In this document: positions 29,000 through 35,621 of the stretch, piece after piece
Layout of the letters: every line of letters starts with the position of its first letter
Numbering within the stretch: the stretch's first letter is position 1
DNA from: Methylocystis bryophila
GTDB lineage: Bacteria; Pseudomonadota; Alphaproteobacteria; Rhizobiales; Beijerinckiaceae
Length of the DNA stretch: 64,000 nt
Direction of reading: 5' to 3'
Assembly: GCF_027925445.1 (NCBI RefSeq)
Contig: NZ_AP027149.1
Span: forward strand, 3,980,501 to 4,044,500
Notes under the pieces: generated by a model
What the model saw: only the letters and a program-made list of their open reading frames with translations
What the model was told of the DNA's origin: nothing
Database searches by the model: none
Program-made: the position numbers and the translations under genes

Positions 29000-30181
29000 T
29001 CAAGAGTAGAAGGAGGGCGTAGGATAGGCGCCGTTCAGCGCCCAATCGCCGATCTCTTTGAGTTTCTGATCGAGGGGATCATGCAATGTGTGGGTGCGCG
29101 CGTTTCGCCAAAAGCGGTCTAACCGGTAGCGCTCTGCGGTTGCGCGCGCGCCCATGACATCGAAAATGCGCGTGGAAACGTCTAGCGCCGCTCGTGCGCT
29201 CACCGCTTTGGCGCTGGAGATCTCGATCGCGAGAGTGCCTCTTTCCTCCGGCGTGATCGCTTGCCCCCGGCGCCAGGCCTCGTCGAAACGCTTTGAAGCA
29301 GCCTCGACCAAAGCTTCCGACGCCACAGTCTGGGCCCATAGCTCGCCAACCGTTCGCAGGACAAAGGGGTCCGCGCCTACGCGAGCGCCTGCCGCCTCTG
29401 GGAGCGCTTGGACATAAGCCCGAGCTTCATTCAGAGCGCCGCGCGCAATTCCTACGTAAATACTCACGAGGATCAATTGCGCGAGGCAGGGACGCAGTGT
29501 TGCGAAAGGAGACCCGAGTGGTCCGGGCGAGATCAGCAATTCCTCGCTTGCGACGTGAACGGCAGAGAATATCACGGTTCCGCTGTCGGTTTGACGCTGC
29601 CCCATGTTGTTCCAATCGTCGACGACGCGCACGCCCTCCCGTCGCGTCGGGATCGCCGCCACCCGCAGCTTTCCTTCTTCATCGAGCGCTGAAACGATCA
29701 GTCGGTCAGAGTCGCTCGCGCCGGAACAAAAGCTCTTCTCGCCTTCGAGCCGCAGAGCTTCTCCTTTGCCCAAAAGCCGCAACCTCTCATCCTTCGGGTT
29801 CAGCGCATTGCCCCAGAACCAGTTCTCTCGCACGCTCGTCGTCATCAACTCCCGCGCTTGCTCCTCGGAGCCGAAGAACTGCAAGGTCGCGATCATGAGA
29901 TGATGAAAGGCAAACAAATGAGCGAGCGAGCTGTCGACCGTGGCAAGCGTCCTTACAACGCCAAAGATCTCGATCCAATTCGCTCCAAGCCCGCCAAGCT
30001 CGACTGGCGTGGACAGCCTGAGGAGGCCGCTGGCGCGAATGAGATCGCGCTCGCGCTTCGCGGTGCCGCCCTCTCTATCGCGCTGCGTGGCAGTCCGCGC
30101 AAGCTCGGCCAAAAGATCCGACAGTGGCGTTGATGGGGAAGGATAGACGCCTGAAGAGCGTGGCTGCGCAGAAGCGTTCAT
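29000..30181 (-). CDS. msuC: MsuC-like FMNH2-dependent monooxygenase (acyl-CoA dehydrogenase fold)
   Basis: A 393-residue protein of the acyl-CoA dehydrogenase fold, in the branch that includes DszC, SfnB and MsuC. It has FGVVRTLATVDSSLAHLFAFHHL, GEKSFCSGASDSD, VDDWNNMGQRQTDSGTV and the C-terminal RFWRNARTHTLHDPLDQKLKEIG signature. Its position eleven bases after msuD and in one operon with msuE suggests MsuC, which oxidises methanesulfinate to methanesulfonate in Pseudomonas. A sulfoxide or sulfone oxidase cannot be excluded. Confidence 0.8.
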   Translation of the reverse strand: MNASAQPRSSGVYPSPSTPLSDLLAELARTATQRDREGGTAKRERDLIRASGLLRLSTPVELGGLGANWIEIFGVVRTLATVDSSLAHLFAFHHLMIATLQFFGSEEQARELMTTSVRENWFWGNALNPKDERLRLLGKGEALRLEGEKSFCSGASDSDRLIVSALDEEGKLRVAAIPTRREGVRVVDDWNNMGQRQTDSGTVIFSAVHVASEELLISPGPLGSPFATLRPCLAQLILVSIYVGIARGALNEARAYVQALPEAAGARVGADPFVLRTVGELWAQTVASEALVEAASKRFDEAWRRGQAITPEERGTLAIEISSAKAVSARAALDVSTRIFDVMGARATAERYRLDRFWRNARTHTLHDPLDQKLKEIGDWALNGAYPTPSFYS

Positions 30182-30192
30182 GCGGACGACTC

Positions 30193-31359
30193 TTAAGCGA
30201 CTGCGGACGCGTCGAGCGTCCGCTGAGATTTGGCGACGAACCCGCCGAACGGGCCCGTGAAGTTTTCGCCAGGCAGAAGGCCGCGCCGCGTGACGCCAAT
30301 TCGGGGAAACATGAGCTCCGCGAAGCGGTATGCTTCTTCAAGGTGCGGGTAGCCGGATAGCACGAAGCTGTCTACCCCAAGCTCTTGGTATTCTCTAAGT
30401 CGCGCCTCGATTTGATCCGGATCGCCAACAAGAGCCGTGCCGGCGCCCCCACGCAAGAGACCAACTCCCGCCCAAAGATTTGGGCTCACTTCAAGATCGG
30501 CGCGACTACGGCCTGCGCCTTTGCGAAGGTCGATCATGCGTTGCTGCCCAACCGAGTCCATCGTAGAGAGCGCCGATTGGGCGCTCTCGATCGCCTGATC
30601 GTCGAGGCGACTGATCAGTCGCTCCGCATCATCCCAGGCCTCTTGTTCAGTCGGACGAACAATGACGTGCAGACGCACGCCGAAGCGAAGCGTGCGCCCG
30701 TATTGCGCCGCCCGCGCCCGCACATCCGCGATTTTCTCCGCAACCGCCTGGGGCGGCTCGCCCCAGGTCAGATAGGTGTCGACGGCGCGCGCCGCGAGAT
30801 CATGCGCTACGTTGGAGGAGCCGCCGAAATAGATTGGTGGCCGCGGTTTCTGCACCGGAGGAAACAAGAGCTTGCCACCTGAGAACTGGAAATGCTCGCC
30901 GGAGAAATCCACGCTCTCGCTCTCATGGCTTGCGCGCAACAGCTCTTCCCACGCATTCAGGAATTCAGACGACATCGCGTAGCGCGTCGCGTGGTCCAGG
31001 AAAACGCCGTCGCCCGCGAGCTCGAGCGAGTCGCCTCCGGCCACGAGATTGATCAGCAGGCGGCCTTGCGAAAGCCGATCAAGCGTTGCGGTCATGCGCG
31101 CGGCGATGGAGGGCTGCATGAGTCCTGGCCGCAACGCAACGAGGAAGCGTAGGCTTCGAGTCGAATCGATAAGGCTTGCGGCGACAACCCAGGGATCTTC
31201 GCAGGAGCGGCCGGTGGGAATCAGCACGCCGAAATAACCAAGGCTGTCGGCCGCAATCGCGATCTGTCTCAAATAATCAAAATTTGCCCCGCGGGCGCCT
31301 TCCTGGGCGCCGAGATATCGCGAATCCCCATGCGTCGGGATGTACCATAAGATTTCCAT
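30193..31359 (-). CDS. msuD: FMNH2-dependent alkanesulfonate/methanesulfonate monooxygenase
   Basis: A 388-residue bacterial luciferase-fold monooxygenase of the SsuD/MsuD family, which cleaves C-S bonds of sulfonates to an aldehyde and sulfite. Visible features: MEILWYIPTHGDSRYLG, AADSLGYFGVLIPTGRSCEDPWVVAASL, LINLVAGGDSLELAGDGVF and PIYFGGSSNVAHDLAA. I choose the ATG at 31359. A longer frame starts at 31398, but the sigma-54 promoter's -12 element is at 31409-31410, so that codon would sit at the transcription start. It is first in the msuD-msuC-ribBA-msuE operon. SsuD versus MsuD specificity is inferred from neighbours. Confidence 0.9.
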   Translation of the reverse strand: MEILWYIPTHGDSRYLGAQEGARGANFDYLRQIAIAADSLGYFGVLIPTGRSCEDPWVVAASLIDSTRSLRFLVALRPGLMQPSIAARMTATLDRLSQGRLLINLVAGGDSLELAGDGVFLDHATRYAMSSEFLNAWEELLRASHESESVDFSGEHFQFSGGKLLFPPVQKPRPPIYFGGSSNVAHDLAARAVDTYLTWGEPPQAVAEKIADVRARAAQYGRTLRFGVRLHVIVRPTEQEAWDDAERLISRLDDQAIESAQSALSTMDSVGQQRMIDLRKGAGRSRADLEVSPNLWAGVGLLRGGAGTALVGDPDQIEARLREYQELGVDSFVLSGYPHLEEAYRFAELMFPRIGVTRRGLLPGENFTGPFGGFVAKSQRTLDASAVA

Positions 31360-31407
31360 CACGCCTTCACTCTCTTTGGGCAGCGGCATTTGCGTCAAGA
31401 CAAAGAT

Positions 31408-31424
31408 CGCAAGATCGAGGCCAG
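31408..31424 (-). promoter_or_regulatory. Sigma-54 promoter of msuD-msuC-ribBA-msuE
   Basis: Minus strand TGGCCT-CGATC-TTGCG. GG and GC are 10 bases apart, and only two bases of TGGCAC differ. It lies about 50 bases upstream of the chosen msuD start. Confidence 0.7.
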
Positions 31425-31462
31425 CGGCTTACACGCGAACTTCACGTTCCACGAACGCAGCG

Positions 31463-31511
31463 CTGCTGCGAATGCAACAGCGCTGCGCCCTCGATGCAGC
31501 CTTCGCAGCAG
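31463..31511. promoter_or_regulatory. Activator dyad pair upstream of msuD
   Basis: CTGCTG-CGAATG-CAACAG (31463-31480) is a near-perfect copy of the regulon dyad and is extended outward by GCG/CGC. A weaker ATGCAG-N6-CAGCAG follows at 31494-31511, centred 31 bases away. Centres are about 50 and 81 bases from the -24 GG. Confidence 0.6.
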
Positions 31512-31522
31512 CTGGATCTGCG

Positions 31523-32398
31523 TCAGGTCAGAGGCAGGCCGAGAAGGCGGGCAGCGTTGCGCCAAGCAACATTTTCCGCCGCCTCTTGCGAGAGATTCAT
31601 CGTGCGGAAATCGGAGACCGATTGCGAGAACGGACGAAATGGATAGGACGAGCCAAACAGCAACTGCGTCGAGAGAAATCCCCTTGCTGCGTCCGCATAT
31701 CGTTCTCCTCCCGGCGCAAAGAGGTACATGTCAGGAGAGACGAAAACATTTTCCCGGCGAAACGCAACGGCGATCATCGCGTCGATATTTGGATAGAACC
31801 CATGACAGCAAATGATCGGCAACTTCGGGAACTGCGCCGCTATCCGATCAATCGCAAGAGGGTCATTGTAACGAAGATCGGGCGTGGTCGGCCCGGACAT
31901 CACGAACACGGGAACGCCCCTCTCCTCGCAAAGCGAGTAGATCGGGAGCAATGAATCGTGATCATGCGCGATCGCGCGCTCATAAAAGCCCGGATCGACA
32001 TTAATCCCCGCCAGGCCGAGCTCGATGACACAGCGGCGGGCCTCATCCAACGCCCTCTCGCCCAAGAGCTGTTGCGGATCGATCGAGCCGACGCCTCGCA
32101 AGTGTCCTTTCGAGGCCAAAGCAAATTCGGCAAGCATGTCATTCGAGATGCGCACCCTTGGCGTGCTCCGGCCAACCATGAAAGCTACGTCGATTCCTGC
32201 AGCGTGCATTTCTCCCAAAAAGCTAGAAAGATCGGGCGCACGCGTGAAATGTTCCGGATCCTTCGACCCAAGGCGTCGATTCATCCAGCGCACGATCTCG
32301 AAGTCGCCATCGCTCGGATCCGCCCCGAAAAATGAATGCAGGAATGAAGGTCGTGCACGCATGTCGACTACGTGCTTCGTCGGCGAAATCGCGTTCAT
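31523..32398 (-). CDS. Amidohydrolase family protein (amidohydrolase_2)
   Basis: A 291-residue TIM-barrel metal-dependent hydrolase or decarboxylase of the amidohydrolase_2 family. It has VVDMRARPSF in place of the usual DxHxH start (the second motif His is replaced), LGLAGINVDPGFYERAI, PIICCHGFYPNIDAMI and the LLFGSSYPFRP end. The incomplete metal motif suggests altered chemistry. GGAG lies five bases before the ATG. It has its own sigma-54 promoter and shares the dyad pair at 32511-32558 with the divergent sfnG-like gene, so it belongs to the organosulfur regulon. Its substrate is unknown. Confidence 0.82.
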   Translation of the reverse strand: MNAISPTKHVVDMRARPSFLHSFFGADPSDGDFEIVRWMNRRLGSKDPEHFTRAPDLSSFLGEMHAAGIDVAFMVGRSTPRVRISNDMLAEFALASKGHLRGVGSIDPQQLLGERALDEARRCVIELGLAGINVDPGFYERAIAHDHDSLLPIYSLCEERGVPVFVMSGPTTPDLRYNDPLAIDRIAAQFPKLPIICCHGFYPNIDAMIAVAFRRENVFVSPDMYLFAPGGERYADAARGFLSTQLLFGSSYPFRPFSQSVSDFRTMNLSQEAAENVAWRNAARLLGLPLT

Positions 32399-32443
32399 CT
32401 TGTCTCCGTTCTTGGCAGGCTTCTAAGTGGCGCGGGGAAAGGA

Positions 32444-32459
32444 GGCAATCTACGAGCCG
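32444..32459 (-). promoter_or_regulatory. Sigma-54 promoter of the amidohydrolase gene
   Basis: Minus strand CGGCTC-GTAGA-TTGCC. GG and GC are 10 bases apart. It is a somewhat weaker match than the other four, about 50 bases before the gene start. Confidence 0.5.
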
Positions 32460-32510
32460 GCGTCAAAGGCGAGCGAGATTAGGAGAAAGAACTGCTCTGA
32501 TTCATGATGG

Positions 32511-32558
32511 CTGTTGCGGTTGCAACAGCGTGCAGCTTCAGTGTTGCATTTGCAAAGG
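32511..32558. promoter_or_regulatory. Shared activator dyad pair between amidohydrolase and sfnG-like gene
   Basis: CTGTTG-CGGTTG-CAACAG (32511-32528) is perfect and is extended to GCTGTTGC/GCAACAGC. GTGTTG-CATTTG-CAAAGG (32541-32558) is a weaker second copy centred 30 bases away. Centres lie about 62 and 92 bases upstream of one -24 element, and 93 and 63 bases upstream of the other, which suits a divergent pair. Confidence 0.72.
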
Positions 32559-32610
32559 GCGCTAATTTTCGGGGCACAGAGCATTCGTCGAATAATCATC
32601 TGCAGGGGCT

Positions 32611-32626
32611 TGGCAAGAGGCTTGCT
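32611..32626 (+). promoter_or_regulatory. Sigma-54 promoter of the sfnG-like gene
   Basis: TGGCAA-GAGGC-TTGCT. GG (32612-32613) and GC (32624-32625) are 10 bases apart, with one mismatch to TGGCAC-N5-TTGCT. The start of transcription would be near 32637, about 70 bases before the chosen ATG. Confidence 0.75.
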
Positions 32627-32706
32627 AACGATGGAGCAAAAGCTTTGCGTCGAAGATCTCGTCGCAGAGCAAGAGCTTGGATCAACGCATGCTGAAGGAG
32701 CCCAAT

Positions 32707-33822
32707 ATGAGCGCTGCGCCTCTATCGGTTGGCCGCCGCCCACCGGAGCCGATCAAATTTGCATATTGGGTTCCAAATGTGTCGGGCGGTCTGGTGATCA
32801 GCAAGACGCCGCAACGTACGAGCTGGGACATCGACTACAATCGAAAGCTCGCACAAATCGCCGAAACGTCGGGCTTCGAATATGCGCTGACGCAGATTCG
32901 CTTCACGGCAGGCTACGGAGCCGAATTTCAGCACGAGTCCGTCAGCTTCTCGCATGCGCTGCTCGCAGCGACCAAGGAGCTCAATGTCATCGCGGCGATC
33001 CTGCCGGGTCCGTGGACGCCCGCGCTCGTCGCAAAACAGGTTGCCTCGATCAGTCATTTCGTCGGTGGCCGCCTTGCGGTCAACATCGTCTCCGGATGGT
33101 TCCGCGGCGAATTCCACGCGATCGGAGAACCCTGGCTCGATCATGACGAACGCTATCGACGCTCCGAAGAGTTCATTCGAGTCCTGCGTGGCGTATGGTC
33201 GGAGGAGAAGTTCAACTTCGCGGGCGATTTCTATCGTTTTCATGACTATTCGCTGAAGCCGAAACCGGTTTCGGCGCCTGAAATTTTTCAAGGCGGCAGC
33301 TCGCGAGCGGCGCGCGACATGGCCGCGCGCGTTTCCGATTGGTATTTCACGAATGGCAACACGCTGGAGGGCGTCAAGGCCCAAGTCGACGACATTCGCC
33401 ATAAGGCGGCGCAGAACAACCATCACGTCAAGATCGGCGTCAACGCCTTCGCCATCGTGCGCGAGACGGAGACGGAGGCGAGGAAGGTGCTCGACGAAAT
33501 CTTGACGCACGCGGATCCGGACGCCGTGCGGGCATTCCATCACGAAGTTCAGAACGCCGGTAACGCTTCGCCGGAGCGCGAAGGGAACTGGGCAAAGTCG
33601 AGTTTCGAGGATCTCGTCCAGTACAACGATGGCTTCAAAACAAATCTGATCGGCGAGCCGGAGCAAGTCGCGAGACGCATCATCGAGCTCAAGCGCGTCG
33701 GGGTCGATTTGGTGCTTCTCGGCTTTCTGCACTTCCAGGAGGAAGTCGAATTTTTCGGCCGCCACGTCATCCCGCTGGTGCGCGCGCTCGAAGCAGAAGC
33801 CATCGCGGACGCCGCGGCCTGA
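32707..33822 (+). CDS. sfnG: SfnG-like FMNH2-dependent dimethyl sulfone monooxygenase
   Basis: A 371-residue luciferase-fold monooxygenase. SfnG turns dimethyl sulfone into methanesulfinate and formaldehyde using FMNH2. Family features are KFAYWVPNVSGGLVISKTPQRTSW, YALTQIRFTAGYGAEFQHESV, GGRLAVNIVSGWFRGEFHAIGEPWLDHDERY and EIFQGGSSRAARDMAARVSDWYF. The ATG at 32707 is preceded by AAGGAG with 6-base spacing; the frame is open from 32677. With MsuC and MsuD it would complete a dimethyl sulfone to sulfite route. The reaction is inferred from family. Confidence 0.9.
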   Translation: MSAAPLSVGRRPPEPIKFAYWVPNVSGGLVISKTPQRTSWDIDYNRKLAQIAETSGFEYALTQIRFTAGYGAEFQHESVSFSHALLAATKELNVIAAILPGPWTPALVAKQVASISHFVGGRLAVNIVSGWFRGEFHAIGEPWLDHDERYRRSEEFIRVLRGVWSEEKFNFAGDFYRFHDYSLKPKPVSAPEIFQGGSSRAARDMAARVSDWYFTNGNTLEGVKAQVDDIRHKAAQNNHHVKIGVNAFAIVRETETEARKVLDEILTHADPDAVRAFHHEVQNAGNASPEREGNWAKSSFEDLVQYNDGFKTNLIGEPEQVARRIIELKRVGVDLVLLGFLHFQEEVEFFGRHVIPLVRALEAEAIADAAA

Positions 33823-33981
33823 GCCGCTGCCCAGTCTCAAATGTCTTCTGCCTCGATCCTCCCGAGTCCCGGCTCGACCAAGTGATCGAGGATGTGATCG
33901 CCGCCAATTGGACCGGAACGACCTCGAGGCAGAGGACCGGCTCAGGTCCTCCACGCAGAAAAATTGGTTGGAGTAAGGAAC
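33823..33981. other. Short region between sfnG and porin
   Basis: It contains an 8-base inverted repeat (CCTCGATC at 33851-33858, GATCGAGG at 33884-33891) and no clear sigma-54 site. The porin may be read through from the sfnG promoter. Confidence 0.35.
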
Positions 33982-35478
33982 ATGTCGATGACTGATCCGC
34001 ACAGCAAGCTGCAGGGAATCGTTTTTTTCCTCGTGTTGACGACGGGGTCGGCGGGGATTCTCACCTCTGCGAGCGCAGAGTCATCGCCCAGCAACCTCGT
34101 TGATGAAATTAAGGCGCTGAAGCACGAGCTCGATGCTCAGCGCACGGCAACTCATAGGCTGGAGAAGAAGCTGGAAGCTTTAGTGTCTCATTCTAAATCA
34201 CAAAGCTCCGCAAGTAAAACCCAATCATCCAATGAGAGTTCGAGTGGCGCGAATGAATCGAGCGGAGAAGCAGGAGCAATTCTTACAAGCGCAGGTCAAA
34301 ATGCGCTATCCGCGGGCTATGCCAATGGATTTTTCATCAAGGATGGGGACGGAAATAACTCATTGTATATAAACGGCCTGCTTCAAGCCCGTTTTAATCA
34401 TTTTGCGACTCATCAAACGTGGCAATTTGGCGCTATTGATCAGACATCAAACGTGTTCGATGTTTTTCTCGGGCGATTGTATTTCTCAGGGAACATAATT
34501 GATCCAAGCGTTCAATATTTCTATACACTGCAAGGCACAACCGCAGGAAATGGTTCAGGGATAACCCTCCTGGATGCGAAGATGTCAAAGACTTTCGATC
34601 CATTTCTGACAATATCCGCCGGACGATTTTGGAGTTCATATACCTATGAGTACTACACAGACATCGGGAAATACCTGTTCCCTGATCTATCTGCGGCAGA
34701 GTGGGCTTTCTCTCTCGGTCGAATCGTTGGCGCGCAGGCGTCAGGTCAGAACGGCAAATTTTCCTATGCCGTCTCCGTATCTAACTCGGTTCCAGGTTCC
34801 GACGTGTCGTTTACGGAAAACACGAAGTCTCAACTTGCGACGATCGTGCATGCCAATTACGATATCCTTGAACCATACGGTTTTCAAGAAAGCGATCCTA
34901 ATCCGGCGGGGGTCTGGAATCCCCAGCTCTCTCTTTGGGCATCTGGGATGTATAATGTTGTATCATATGCATCTGTCTTTCAAAACGCATATCCCGATGA
35001 CAAAACCTATGGCGCTACGTCGTCGCTCAACTTCAGATATGGATATTTGAGCTTCCAAGGAACTGGGTATTTCCAAGGAACGGAGGCCAATACAACCGGC
35101 TTTGCGCCCCATCGGGCCTTCAACTCCTATGGTTGGTCGGAGCAAGTTGGATTCTACATTATACCCGGCACATTGGAGCTTGCCGAGCGCATAGACGGCG
35201 TCGGTTGGGGGCGGGCGCAGATACCCTTTACGGGTGGAGCCGAACACCAGTGGTGGGCAGGCCCGGGGAACTTCTCGTACAAGAATCTAACTGAATACAC
35301 AGGCGGCCTGAATTACTACCTCCACGGCCACAACGCGAAGGTGCAGTTGGCCTACTCATATATAAAAGGTAATGAGAATGAGAATGCATTCTTCTACCCG
35401 CCTTTCAGCTGGCTAAAAACTGTTGGGAAACCCTTCAATGCACAACGGTTGATCCTCCAGTCACAACTAGCATTTTAA
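33982..35478 (+). CDS. Outer-membrane porin (OprO/OprP-like)
   Basis: A 498-residue outer-membrane protein. It has a signal peptide (LQGIVFFLVLTTGSAGILTSASAE), a short coiled coil (LVDEIKALKHELDAQRTATHRLEKKLEALV), a Ser/Asn-rich linker, and a beta-barrel body rich in aromatic-alternating strands. It ends in LQSQLAF, the C-terminal Phe required by the Bam machinery. It resembles phosphate-selective porins O and P. I use the ATG at 33982, which has GGAG eight bases upstream. Base use is visibly more AT-rich than its neighbours (many aat, tat, ttt codons), suggesting separate acquisition. In context it would admit sulfones or sulfonates. Confidence 0.8.
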   Translation: MSMTDPHSKLQGIVFFLVLTTGSAGILTSASAESSPSNLVDEIKALKHELDAQRTATHRLEKKLEALVSHSKSQSSASKTQSSNESSSGANESSGEAGAILTSAGQNALSAGYANGFFIKDGDGNNSLYINGLLQARFNHFATHQTWQFGAIDQTSNVFDVFLGRLYFSGNIIDPSVQYFYTLQGTTAGNGSGITLLDAKMSKTFDPFLTISAGRFWSSYTYEYYTDIGKYLFPDLSAAEWAFSLGRIVGAQASGQNGKFSYAVSVSNSVPGSDVSFTENTKSQLATIVHANYDILEPYGFQESDPNPAGVWNPQLSLWASGMYNVVSYASVFQNAYPDDKTYGATSSLNFRYGYLSFQGTGYFQGTEANTTGFAPHRAFNSYGWSEQVGFYIIPGTLELAERIDGVGWGRAQIPFTGGAEHQWWAGPGNFSYKNLTEYTGGLNYYLHGHNAKVQLAYSYIKGNENENAFFYPPFSWLKTVGKPFNAQRLILQSQLAF

Positions 35479-35497
35479 GTTCCGCGAGCGCCGAAAA

Positions 35498-35521
35498 CCC
35501 CGCGATGTCTGCCCCGCGGGG
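35498..35521. terminator. Hairpin between converging porin and regulator genes
   Basis: CCCCGCG pairs with CGCGGGG around a 10-base loop. On the minus strand it is followed by TTTT. It is placed about 20 bases past the porin stop and 100 bases past the end of the regulator gene, so it may serve both. Confidence 0.5.
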
Positions 35522-35621
35522 CTTCGGTCACAGCGGCTCCACCATGTCTCTGACACCCTCCAGAACGACGACGTCAATCGCAGATTGAATGGCGATCTTC
35601 TCGTCCTTCGCCCTGGCGCGG

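Noticed and set aside
32722..34002. 426-codon minus-strand open frame
   Set aside because: It is antisense to the sfnG-like gene, has low-complexity Arg/Asp composition and no family features.
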